A stretch of DNA of 9,885 nucleotides from assembly GCA_007120055.1 (NCBI GenBank), contig SKOL01000008.1:1-9885 (forward strand). The letters are read 5' to 3'. This DNA is from Anaerobacillus sp. GTDB taxonomy: Bacteria > Bacillota > Bacilli > Bacillales_H > Anaerobacillaceae. Under the pieces are notes generated by a model. It was not told the origin of the DNA, ran no database searches, and saw only the letters and a list, made by a program, of their open reading frames with translations. The position numbers were made by a program, and so were the translations under genes. Shown here in pieces: positions 1 to 6,030 of the stretch. How positions within the stretch are numbered: position 1 is the first letter of the stretch; each line of letters starts with the position of its first letter.

Positions 1-625
1 ACGGGTCTTTATGTAAGACTTGCCTTTTATGAATATGACCTAATGCCCAATAATCGAAATCTTTTTCTTTTAACTGTTTCACCGCGAAAGGGGCATATAA
101 ATCATGCTCTTCTTGACCTTCCGCAGTTCCATGAAGGATGCCGATATGAAAATTCGCGTTACCCGTCTTTTCATATTTTAAAGCGATATTTTCTTTGACA
201 CTTTTTTCTGGATAACTATAACCATATATGTGAACGTTCAAATCTTCTTTTGTAAACTCGTAAAACTCAACACTGTCTTTGTAGAAAAATACATTATTAG
301 GCCAAGAAAGTTCGATCCAATTACCTTTTAAGTGATCGTGATTGCCGTGTATTATGTAGCAAGCGATTTTGTTCTCATTCAATTTTTCCATCGCATTTTT
401 TAGTCTTGATTGTGCTTTTAAACTACGATTTTCACCGTCAAAAAGATCACCTGCTAAAATAACAAAATCAACCTCATGGTTAATCGCATGCCAAACAAGC
501 TTTTCAAGCGCCTTGAATGTACTGTCACTAATTCGTTTATATAGCTGCTCTGGTAAATGCTTTAATCCTCGAAATGGACTATCTAAATGTAGGTCAGCCC
601 CATGGATGAAGCGAATTTTTTTCAT
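1..625 (-). CDS. yhaO: YhaO-like metallophosphoesterase (SbcD/Mre11-type), partial
   Basis: This is the N-terminal 208 residues of a calcineurin-like phosphoesterase; the C-terminus lies beyond the left edge. All the metal-binding motifs expected in this part are visible: D-x-H in GADLHLD (D11, H13), GDLFD (59-63), GNHD (94-97), the ILHGT histidine (H165) and GHIH (196-199). The family includes SbcD/Mre11 nucleases and B. subtilis YhaO, which is about 400 residues long, so roughly half is present. YhaO is usually paired with a YhaN-type SMC-like ATPase, which would lie downstream outside the window. The ATG at 623-625 follows a GGTGAGG-type ribosome site about seven bases upstream. A role in DNA end processing is inferred from the family only. 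The alternative is another phosphoesterase of the same superfamily, but the opening 'ADLHLDSPF' is characteristic of YhaO. Confidence 0.85.
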   Translation of the reverse strand, partial: MKKIRFIHGADLHLDSPFRGLKHLPEQLYKRISDSTFKALEKLVWHAINHEVDFVILAGDLFDGENRSLKAQSRLKNAMEKLNENKIACYIIHGNHDHLKGNWIELSWPNNVFFYKDSVEFYEFTKEDLNVHIYGYSYPEKSVKENIALKYEKTGNANFHIGILHGTAEGQEEHDLYAPFAVKQLKEKDFDYWALGHIHKRQVLHKDP

Positions 626-671
626 TTTTCTCCCTCACCTTACAAGGTAGTTAGTAATAAATTTCTAGTTT

Positions 672-701
672 TCTATACGTTTCTTTATGACTACCTATCA
701 A
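672..701 (-). promoter_or_regulatory. candidate sigma-A promoter for the yhaO-like gene
   Basis: Read on the minus strand, TTGATA (701-696) is followed after 18 bases by TATAGA (677-672). These match the vegetative -35 and -10 boxes at 5/6 and 4/6 positions. The start codon lies about 45 bases downstream, leaving room for a short leader and the ribosome site. Repeat copy A lies just upstream of the -35 box. The call rests on motif matching alone. Confidence 0.4.
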
Positions 702-713
702 TTTGTACTGTTT

Positions 714-829
714 AATGAATTTCACCATTCATTATTCTCTCCACTGAGATCAATATATAGTTGCGCCAAAACCTTTCCAAACTTTATATTGCCTGATGTG
801 GCTCGTTTTTGGTAATTATGAAATTCACT
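714..829 (-). repeat. Hairpin repeat copy A (about 116 bp, terminal inverted repeats)
   Basis: This is the most diverged of four related elements in the window (others at 958-1072, 4379-4495 and 7081-7195). On the minus strand it opens with AGTGAATTTCATAATT and closes with a near complement ending in GTGAAATTCATT. The core has GCCAC facing GTGGA, then an AT-rich inner stem with several mismatches. It matches copy C along nearly its whole length, for example through ACCAAAAA, GAGCCACATCA and CAACTATATATTGATCT. It lies upstream of the candidate yhaO promoter and carries no open reading frame. Confidence 0.85.
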
Positions 830-888
830 CTGTTATTATAACATTTTAGACAAAACATTTGTTCTGTATAATTAAATTTTGAGTTTAC

Positions 889-925
889 AAAAAGATCACC
901 CAATAATAAATTATCCGGTGATCTT
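889..925 (-). terminator. Rho-independent terminator of the 1073-1423 gene
   Basis: On the minus strand AAGATCACC and GGTGATCTT form a perfect 9-bp stem around a 16-base AT-rich loop, and the downstream arm runs into five U residues. It lies beyond repeat copy B, so the message of the small minus-strand gene would carry copy B in its 3' untranslated region. The plus strand has no T-tract after the stem, so the signal looks one-directional. Confidence 0.65.
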
Positions 926-957
926 CATATCAGTGGCTAACTTATCTTTTTTTAATT

Positions 958-1072
958 AGTGAATCTCATAATTCAATATTTTCACCACTAAGTACTATAT
1001 GCAGATGCGTTAAACCGCTCGCAACTACATATAGATTGATATGGCTCAATTTAGGTAATTATGAAATTCACT
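958..1072 (-). repeat. Hairpin repeat copy B (about 115 bp), directly after a stop codon
   Basis: On the minus strand this copy begins immediately after the TAG stop of the 1073-1423 gene. Its ends, AGTGAATTTCATAATT and AATTATGAGATTCACT, are inverted repeats with one mismatch. The inner stem pairs CTATATGTAGTTGCG with CGCATCTGCATATAG, with 13 Watson-Crick pairs, one G-T wobble and one mismatch. It is closest to copy D, sharing ACCTAAATTGAGCCATATCA. It lies between the gene and its terminator. Confidence 0.88.
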
Positions 1073-1423
1073 CTAATAATAAGGTAATAATGTAAGTGCA
1101 GTAAGCGCTGCTAAAGGTAATACTAAGCGACGGAAGCGGCGACGTGGTCTAGGATAATAAGGGTATCCATACCCAGGAAAACCGTAACCTGGAAAACCGT
1201 AACCTGGATATCCAAAGCCCGCACCATAGCCGACTCCACCTAATAATCGCTCATCACTCTCTTCTTCTCGCTCCATTTCTCCACCGGTAGGTACAGCTAA
1301 ATACAAATTTTGGTGATCAACATTTTCTACAATTCCGTCAAAAGTTTGCTGATCTGTTGTTTGGACTAGTACGTAACGGTGCATATGACTTTTACATAAA
1401 TCGTACATATTTTTGTGATGCAT
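1073..1423 (-). CDS. Small Gly/Tyr/Pro-rich protein with Sm-like N-terminus and hydrophobic tail
   Basis: I do not recognise a named gene. The ATG at 1421-1423 is preferred: AAAGGGGAG (1438-1430) ends six bases before it. The GTG at 1441, six codons upstream, has no properly spaced site. The product is 116 residues. Residues about 8-45 read HMHRYVLVQTTDQQTFDGIV and then ENVDHQNLYLAVP, a pattern resembling the Sm/LSm beta-strand fold ('G-x-V...vD...n-l-y-L'). An acidic stretch (EREEESDE) follows, then PGYGF/PGYGY repeats, then an Arg cluster (RPRRRFRR) and the hydrophobic end LVLPLAALTALTLLPYY. The tail could be a membrane or coat anchor. Similar short proteins are, as I recall, common in Bacillus as hypotheticals. 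The Sm-like reading is inference; the low-complexity centre would suit a spore-surface or structural protein. It follows the yhaX-like gene but is separated from it by a terminator. Confidence 0.75.
   Translation of the reverse strand: MHHKNMYDLCKSHMHRYVLVQTTDQQTFDGIVENVDHQNLYLAVPTGGEMEREEESDERLLGGVGYGAGFGYPGYGFPGYGFPGYGYPYYPRPRRRFRRLVLPLAALTALTLLPYY
1176..1205 (-). repeat. Two perfect 15-bp tandem units encoding PGYGF
   Basis: The plus-strand unit GGAAAACCGTAACCT occurs twice in succession, and diverged units flank it on both sides. On the coding strand each unit adds Pro-Gly-Tyr-Gly-Phe in frame. Changes in unit number would lengthen or shorten the low-complexity centre of the small protein without a frameshift. 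Confidence 0.85.
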
Positions 1424-1485
1424 ACCCATCTCCCCTTTCACCCCTCATGCTATGCAGGTAATAGGCGAATGGTTACTTAAAAATT

Positions 1486-1523
1486 AAAAAAACGCCGAGT
1501 TGCGTACTACAAACCCGACGTTT
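1486..1523 (-). terminator. Rho-independent terminator of the yhaX-like gene
   Basis: On the minus strand AAACGTCGGGTT (1523-1512) pairs with AACTCGGCGTTT (1501-1490), 12 pairs including two G-U wobbles. The loop is ten bases, and the downstream arm continues into a run of about seven U residues. It begins six bases after the yhaX-like stop codon and separates that gene from the small gene downstream. Confidence 0.85.
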
Positions 1524-1528
1524 AAATA

Positions 1529-2374
1529 TTATTTATATTGCATGTTCAATTGTTTTCGGAATACTTCTCTTACCATATAGGCCACTCCACCATGGTCATT
1601 TGAACGTGTTACCCAATCGGCTTGCTCACGTATTGATCGCGGTGCATTGCCCATAGCAACCCCTAACCCTACTTCGGTTATCATTTCAATATCATTTTCA
1701 CTTGCACCGATCGCAACCATTTCATTTAAACCTATTCCTAACTTTTCGCCTAAAACGTGAAGGCCCTTTGCTTTCGAAATACCTTCAGAAACGATTTCTA
1801 GGCCACTTTCCGAAGAGGATGTCATATGAATACCTGGTATTTCTTGATCTAGTTCCTCTATTGCTTTTTTACGATCGTTCTCATTGAAGAAATGTGCATG
1901 GATTTTAGGTGGCATAACTGGTTCATTTAATAAATAATTACTAACTGAATCAACAAATGTTACAGGATAAAATAATGGGTCACCGATACCGATTGTCATT
2001 TTCGCAATTAAATAATTTTTTTGTCTAATCTTATTCCCTATCGCATATTTTTCATGCATCACTCGAATATGACAGTTATGCTTTTCTAACACTTCAACGA
2101 TGTGATATGCTTTTTCGTTATTCATTCGCTTTTCAAAAGTTGGAGTTTCTAATGAAGAAGAAATAAATGCCCCATCATGAGTAATTAAATCTGTATTAAG
2201 GTTTAATGCTTGTGCTACTTTTTGAGCAGAAGGAAATGCTCTCCCTGTAGCTAAAGTAACGTAAACACCCTTTCTTTTTGCATATTCTATTGCGTCTTTC
2301 GTATCCTTTGCTAAGCGATGGTTCGATTTTAATACCGTTCCATCTATGTCTAATGCTAATAAACGATACGCCAC
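1529..2374 (-). CDS. yhaX: Cof-type HAD-superfamily hydrolase (YhaX-like)
   Basis: A 281-residue HAD phosphatase of the Cof/type IIB class, with a normal length for the family. Motif I is DIDGT (9-13, nucleophile D9 and acid D11). ATGR follows at 42-45, and the motif III lysine is in SKAKG (about K201). Motif IV reads GASENDIEM (223-231) where the family normally has GDxxND, so the first metal-binding aspartate is replaced by Ala224 while D228 remains. The cap domain lies between about residues 80 and 190. Such enzymes dephosphorylate small phosphometabolites; the substrate cannot be inferred. Translation starts at a GTG preceded by GAGGGGG with a seven-base spacer. In B. subtilis yhaX lies near yheA/yheB and is linked to stress and sporulation, which supports the name. 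The protein may have reduced activity or another metal ligand. Confidence 0.82.
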   Translation of the reverse strand: MAYRLLALDIDGTVLKSNHRLAKDTKDAIEYAKRKGVYVTLATGRAFPSAQKVAQALNLNTDLITHDGAFISSSLETPTFEKRMNNEKAYHIVEVLEKHNCHIRVMHEKYAIGNKIRQKNYLIAKMTIGIGDPLFYPVTFVDSVSNYLLNEPVMPPKIHAHFFNENDRKKAIEELDQEIPGIHMTSSSESGLEIVSEGISKAKGLHVLGEKLGIGLNEMVAIGASENDIEMITEVGLGVAMGNAPRSIREQADWVTRSNDHGGVAYMVREVFRKQLNMQYK

Positions 2375-2406
2375 TGTGATCCCCCTCTTCTAAAATACTA
2401 GTCATT

Positions 2407-2436
2407 TGTATAAGCCTATGATAGATTAAACGGCAA
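2407..2436 (-). promoter_or_regulatory. weak candidate promoter for the yhaX-like gene
   Basis: On the minus strand TTGCCG (2436-2431) and TATACA (2412-2407) are separated by 18 bases, about 30 bases before the GTG start. Both boxes are imperfect vegetative matches. A sporulation sigma factor could equally be used here. No stronger candidate was seen between 2375 and 2480. Confidence 0.22.
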
Positions 2437-2481
2437 TAGAACAGCAGTTAGAAGAAAACGTAATGACGTCATCTAATATGG

Positions 2482-2563
2482 AAAAAGGCGGGTGCTTTCC
2501 CTCACTTCACCTTGACCTTCTTTCGAATCTCAGACGTTCGTTCGCAAAAGCACCCGCCTTTTT
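2482..2563. terminator. 17-bp perfect hairpin with 48-base loop, T-tracts on both strands
   Basis: AAAAAGGCGGGTGCTTT (2482-2498) is exactly complementary to AAAGCACCCGCCTTTTT (2547-2563). The outer ends give T-runs on both strands, so it could act as a bidirectional terminator. The 48-base loop is far larger than in an ordinary terminator. It lies downstream of the separate yheA terminator and upstream of the yhaX-like promoter region. No plus-strand gene ends here. Confidence 0.6.
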
Positions 2564-2669
2564 TCATACAAAACCACTATGACGATTTAATTGTCACCTT
2601 CTAAGGTATAAATTCAATGTTTCTTCCAACTTTCAAACTTTCGGCTTTCCAACTAACCACTAACCAACT

Positions 2670-2697
2670 AAAAAAAGCCAGACAAATGTCTGACTCT
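2670..2697 (-). terminator. Rho-independent terminator of yheA
   Basis: On the minus strand AGTCAGAC and GTCTGGCT form an 8-bp stem with one G-U pair around a four-base loop, followed by seven U residues. It starts about 15 bases after the yheA stop codon, a typical position for an intrinsic terminator. Confidence 0.85.
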
Positions 2698-2712
2698 TTT
2701 TGAATCTTACTT

Positions 2713-3063
2713 TTATTCTTGGCCCATGCCGTATAGTTCTTCTAGTGGCTCAGCAATAATTTTGTTAATGTCACCAATTAATTGGCTCATACGTTGCTCA
2801 GCTTCCATAAGCTTTGAAATAAGCTCATGTTGTTGAACTAATTCAAAAACACTTTGTGCTTTTTGAATTTCTTCTTCTGAAAGCTCCATACCTTGCATTT
2901 GCTTTTGTTGAAGCTCCATTTGGATTCCACGGAAATTGTCAAGCATTTGCTTTGCTTGCTCGTCCTCGTTCACCTTATTATGAAGTTCTGCTAATTGTTT
3001 GAACTCATCACTCTCTTTTAATACTCGACCTAGCTCATTTGCTTTATCATAAGCATTTGACAT
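2713..3063 (-). CDS. yheA: YlbF/YmcA-family protein YheA
   Basis: A 116-residue, highly charged, mostly helical protein of the YlbF family (formerly DUF964). B. subtilis YheA is about 117 residues. The ATG at 3061-3063 is preferred: GGGAGG lies about ten bases upstream. An in-frame GTG at 3096 would place that ribosome site inside the gene. The sequence shows two long Gln/Glu/Lys-rich amphipathic helices (about residues 25-65 and 68-105), containing 'ELHNKVNEDEQAKQML' and 'VQQHELISKLMEAEQRMSQL'. These suit the helical-bundle or coiled-coil dimer seen in the family. The paralogues YlbF and YmcA form a complex that influences RNase Y and development; YheA itself has no settled role. It lies 122 bases after yheB on the same strand with no terminator between them, so co-transcription is possible. 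Confidence 0.88.
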   Translation of the reverse strand: MSNAYDKANELGRVLKESDEFKQLAELHNKVNEDEQAKQMLDNFRGIQMELQQKQMQGMELSEEEIQKAQSVFELVQQHELISKLMEAEQRMSQLIGDINKIIAEPLEELYGMGQE

Positions 3064-3106
3064 TGAATAAAAACCTCCCAAGATTTTGCCTATCACTCTT
3101 AATTTT

Positions 3107-3150
3107 GTTATAGTAATTGGCTTTTTTAATTACTCCTTCACGACTATAAC
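3107..3150 (-). other. overlapping inverted repeats in the yheB-yheA gap
   Basis: GTTATAGT (3107-3114) and ACTATAAC (3143-3150) are perfect complements. AGTAATT (3112-3118) and AATTACT (3128-3134) are a second pair. The two left arms share three bases, so the full stems compete. The pairs lie 44-87 bases upstream of the yheA start and could be a small leader structure or an operator. The arms also contain TATAGT and TATAAC, which resemble -10 boxes but lack convincing -35 partners. No T-tract follows, so it is not a terminator. Confidence 0.4.
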
Positions 3151-3185
3151 ATTTTTATGCGCTGAAATAAAACCCATAACAGAAA

Positions 3186-4322
3186 TTATTGAAGAAAAAT
3201 TAATATTATTCCTTGAAAAAGACCGATAAGCCCTCCTAAAATTGCTCCTAAATACGTGATGAGCTTAAACTCTTTTCTAGAAATGGATAATACCATATCC
3301 TCCAACCTCTTTACAGAAAACTGCTCTACCTGATGTTTAACCACTTCTTCTAATTTTAGCTTTTTTAATAGATGAACTAATTCGTCTGATATCGTTTGAC
3401 CAACCTTTTTCACAAACCTCGGTGTTAAATCGTTCAGTAAATGCTGTTCGTATTGCTGAGTCCATCTATGAAATGGCTCGTCTAAATAATGGACTGGAAC
3501 ATTCTCCATTACTTCCTGCTTCAAAAAATATACCATTTGCTGCAAATCAACATACTCTTCAACGTCTTCAACTTTTAAATGTTTAAGCTTTTCCCACTCT
3601 TTTTTTATAAAAACTTCAATAAACTCATGGGTTCCTTCATCATTGAGCATCTTTATAATTTCTGGTTGGATTTTATCTACGAGTCGCTCATTTCCTAAAA
3701 ACATCGAAACCATATTACCTATCGTTCCTCTCCCTGATAAAAAACGATCGACCATGTTACTTAAACGTTCAATACCTTCTTCAGTTTCGAAATAATGTTT
3801 TCCTTTTTCAATAAAAACAGCTGTTACTTGTGGGATTGATTGTTCTACTTTCTTGTTTAAATTTTCCGGAATAACTTCTTTTACTCGTTTTGGTCTTAGC
3901 TCTGTCAACAGTTCTACACTCTTTATCTCAAGCCACTCATCTACTTTAGATTCAAGCTGCTTTTTTCCATCAGTAATTCCAAACCATTTTTCACTGACCG
4001 AGGTGATTGTTTCATCACTTCTTAATACTTTTTTTACTTCTTTCTTTAACCACTCAGTCATTTCGGTCATAAATAACGAACTCTCTAGCTTCTTTTTTAA
4101 CCCTTCAGCAGTCAACAGATGGGTCGTTACTAGTTTTCCTAGTTGCTCTGCTAATTCAACTCTTCGTTTCGGAATTAATCCAGGCGTAAATGGAACACGC
4201 CACCCTTTAACATATATTGCTTTATATGGTCTAAATAACATTTTAATCGCAATTGAGTTGGTGATACCACCGATTAAGGCACCAACCAAAACCATCATCG
4301 CGATCAGAAACAATGTTGTCAC
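3186..4322 (-). CDS. yheB: DUF445 membrane protein YheB
   Basis: A 378-residue DUF445-family protein, close to the length of B. subtilis YheB. One membrane segment lies at each end: about residues 3-25 (LIAMMVLVGALIGGITNSI) and the last 25 residues (LITYLGAILGGLIGLFQG onwards). They flank a long charged region that is probably helical. Family hallmarks near the N-terminus are IAIKMLFRPY, RVPFTPGLIPKRR and ELAEQLGKLV. The GTG at 4322 is preferred because GAGGAG ends eight bases upstream; the GTG three codons earlier lies directly against that site. Its biochemical function is not known. In B. subtilis the gene adjoins yheA and the yheC/yheD coat genes, as here. It is transcribed divergently from the ATP-grasp cluster. 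Confidence 0.9.
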   Translation of the reverse strand: MTTLFLIAMMVLVGALIGGITNSIAIKMLFRPYKAIYVKGWRVPFTPGLIPKRRVELAEQLGKLVTTHLLTAEGLKKKLESSLFMTEMTEWLKKEVKKVLRSDETITSVSEKWFGITDGKKQLESKVDEWLEIKSVELLTELRPKRVKEVIPENLNKKVEQSIPQVTAVFIEKGKHYFETEEGIERLSNMVDRFLSGRGTIGNMVSMFLGNERLVDKIQPEIIKMLNDEGTHEFIEVFIKKEWEKLKHLKVEDVEEYVDLQQMVYFLKQEVMENVPVHYLDEPFHRWTQQYEQHLLNDLTPRFVKKVGQTISDELVHLLKKLKLEEVVKHQVEQFSVKRLEDMVLSISRKEFKLITYLGAILGGLIGLFQGIILIFLQ

Positions 4323-4378
4323 TTTGTTCACTCCTCTTTTTCTTTGCTTATCATTTTACCAAGCAGCGCTTTCTATTG

Positions 4379-4495
4379 AGTGAATTTCATAATTACCAAA
4401 AATGAGCCACATCACGCAATATATAGTTTGCGAATGGTTTTGAAGCAACTATATATTGATCTTAGTGGCGGAAATAATGAATTATGAAATTCATT
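4379..4495 (+). repeat. Hairpin repeat copy C (about 117 bp), in the divergent intergenic region
   Basis: The ends AGTGAATTTCATAATT and AATTATGAAATTCATT are inverted repeats with one mismatch in 16. Inside, GCCAC (4407-4411) faces GTGGC (4465-4469). AATATATAGTTTGC faces GCAACTATATATT with one bulged base. The whole element can fold into a single long hairpin with a loop around GAATGGTTTTGAA. It lies between yheB and the first ATP-grasp gene, upstream of the candidate promoter for the latter. Its nearest relative in the window is copy A. Confidence 0.9.
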
Positions 4496-4527
4496 AACTT
4501 ATAAAAAAACATATATTAATACTTTTC

Positions 4528-4555
4528 ACACATATTCGGAAAAGAACATAAGATA
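4528..4555 (+). promoter_or_regulatory. candidate sigma-K-type promoter for the ATP-grasp cluster
   Basis: AC (4528-4529), then 17 bases, then CATAAGATA (4547-4555) fits the late mother-cell sigma-K pattern of AC, 16-17 bases, CATAnnnTA. The first ATP-grasp gene starts about 88 bases downstream. A sigma-E reading is also conceivable, since CATATT lies just upstream, but its ten-base spacing to CATAAGAT is too short for sigma-E. The motif is short and AT-rich, so chance occurrence is possible. Confidence 0.35.
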
Positions 4556-4643
4556 CGATATCAACATATGCCTATGTCAGCCGATTTCGCACTTCGCTGT
4601 ATAGCTACTGACTTTATTCAAAACTAAAGTAAATGAGTGATTA

Positions 4644-6005
4644 ATGATGTTCACAAGAAAGGTGATCGTTCAAACAGATAAAAATAGCATTTTCAAAAAT
4701 AGTGATCATATAAAAATGGCTCGTGCTTTATGTAAAAAATGGGCGCTTAATGATGGAGAAAACCTCTTTTTACAGTTTGGGAATCAAACAGAAGAAGTAT
4801 GTATCATTGAGACTCCGGTTTATAAAATTCCAACGATTGAGATTACTCCTGATTTAGCAAAAAAACTCACTATTCCTTTTGAGATATTTCCAATCCATTG
4901 TCTATATAAACAGGAGGAGAATACACTTAAACTAGGACCCATTATTAGTTGTGTCACAAACCAAATGTACCACGAAGACGAAAAATTTAGTAGTATGACG
5001 CCTTTTTTTGAAGAAATGGCACAGTTTGCAAAGCAGAACCATATTTTTTTCTTTGTAAACCCGTTAATCGAATGGGATGGACAGTTTGAAGGCTATGTGT
5101 TCGATAGCGGAAAATGGATAGCAAGTTCATTACCTATGCCGGAAGCAGTCTACAACCGCATCGGTTCACGCCATTTTGAAACTACTGAACCATTTCAACA
5201 GCTTACAACATTTTTACAAGAAGAAAATATACCTTATTTTAATCATTGTTTCTTAGATAAATGGGAAACTCATAATACATTAATAAGTTACCCAGAAATG
5301 CATCCCTATTTACCTAATACGACACTTTTCGATGATTACGAGACTTTCATTGAAAAACTGACCGTAAATAAATGTATTTTTTTAAAACCTGTCTTTGGTA
5401 GTCAAGGGCGGCAAATATTACGAATTGAAGCTGATAAAAATCGGTACATCGTTTACTATTCAGCTTTTTCACAAGAAGTCCGGACATTTTTTCGTTCAAG
5501 CTACCTACTTTATCAACGATTATGTGACCGTCTAAATAATCAACCGTTTATTATCCAAGAAGGAATTGACCTAATTCCTATTGATGATTGTCCACTAGAC
5601 TTTCGAATTCTTTGCATAAAAAATTCCGATCAAAGATGGAAAGTCGTTTCGTCAGTGGCTAGAATTTCCCCGAAGGAAAGAATTGTTTCAAACATTGCAA
5701 AAGGCGGCGAACAAAAACGACCTATTGGGGTTTTATCACAACTGTTTGATGAAAAAACAGCCTATCAATACGTTAAATTAATGGGGGAATTAGCGGTTGA
5801 AGCTGCGACTTTAATTAGTGATAGTTATGATGGACTTTTTGGTGAGTTAGGGGTAGACATTGCACTAGATAAAGATGGAAAGCTCTGGATTATCGAAGTG
5901 AATTCAAAACCATCAAAATCAGACGAGGTTACAAGCCGGATACGACCTTCGACTAGAGCAGTTATCGCATACTTAAGTTACTTATCCGGATATCCTCTGA
6001 AATGA
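4644..6005 (+). CDS. yheD: YheD-like ATP-grasp spore-coat-associated protein (first of four)
   Basis: A 453-residue YheC/YheD-family protein, matching the length I recall for B. subtilis YheD. The N-terminal half carries the family marks LGPI (97-100), VYNRIGSRHFE (169-179) and YFNHCFLDKWE (198-208). The C-terminal half is an ATP-grasp fold: K248 in FLKPVFGSQG with the glycine loop at 252-255, QE (305-306), LDFRIL with D319 and R321, KGGE (353-356), then GELGVDIALDKDGKLW and EVNSKP with D405, E418 and N420 as probable Mg-ATP ligands. ATP-grasp enzymes usually join a carboxylate to an amine via an acyl phosphate; the substrate is unknown. Members are associated with the endospore coat. The start is uncertain by one codon (ATG at 4644 or 4647). 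The only ribosome site is a weak GAGTGA. It opens a plus-strand run with the yheC-like gene 25 bases later. Confidence 0.85.
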   Translation: MMFTRKVIVQTDKNSIFKNSDHIKMARALCKKWALNDGENLFLQFGNQTEEVCIIETPVYKIPTIEITPDLAKKLTIPFEIFPIHCLYKQEENTLKLGPIISCVTNQMYHEDEKFSSMTPFFEEMAQFAKQNHIFFFVNPLIEWDGQFEGYVFDSGKWIASSLPMPEAVYNRIGSRHFETTEPFQQLTTFLQEENIPYFNHCFLDKWETHNTLISYPEMHPYLPNTTLFDDYETFIEKLTVNKCIFLKPVFGSQGRQILRIEADKNRYIVYYSAFSQEVRTFFRSSYLLYQRLCDRLNNQPFIIQEGIDLIPIDDCPLDFRILCIKNSDQRWKVVSSVARISPKERIVSNIAKGGEQKRPIGVLSQLFDEKTAYQYVKLMGELAVEAATLISDSYDGLFGELGVDIALDKDGKLWIIEVNSKPSKSDEVTSRIRPSTRAVIAYLSYLSGYPLK

Positions 6006-6030
6006 AAATTGAACGAAAGGAGGAACCTTT

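Noticed and set aside
369..650. 93-residue plus-strand reading frame
   Set aside because: It is antisense to the yhaO-like gene, whose catalytic motifs are complete. Its Ser/Phe-rich composition is typical of a shadow frame.
700..840. Target-site duplications flanking repeat copies
   Set aside because: Short flanking similarities such as CTGTT at copy A are not consistent across the four copies, so no duplication length could be supported.
847..872. Plus-strand TAGACA and TATAAT, a possible promoter
   Set aside because: The spacer is only 14 bases and no plus-strand gene follows; transcription would enter the antisense of the minus-strand genes.
714..1072. CRISPR-like array from repeated segments A and B
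   Set aside because: The repeats are about 115 bp, self-complementary and dispersed over the window, with no regular spacers and no cas genes.
1449..1475. Sigma-K-like AC and CATAGCATG on the minus strand before the small gene
   Set aside because: The -10 element has a mismatch at the conserved TA, and the start site would fall almost on the ribosome site.
2463..2472. Perfect palindrome ATGACGTCAT
   Set aside because: A single 10-bp palindrome with no second copy and no known matching regulator in this context; chance cannot be excluded.
2597..2608. ACCTT-N2-AAGGT palindrome, also present at 637-648
   Set aside because: Two short occurrences in unrelated positions, with a loop too short for a hairpin; likely coincidence.
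2610..2670. Run of TTCCAACT / AACCAACT-like direct repeats
   Set aside because: Degenerate and low-complexity, with no constant period; treated as simple spacer before the yheA terminator.
3853..4383. 176-residue plus-strand reading frame
   Set aside because: It lies antisense within yheB, has no ribosome site, and its composition mirrors the complementary coding strand.
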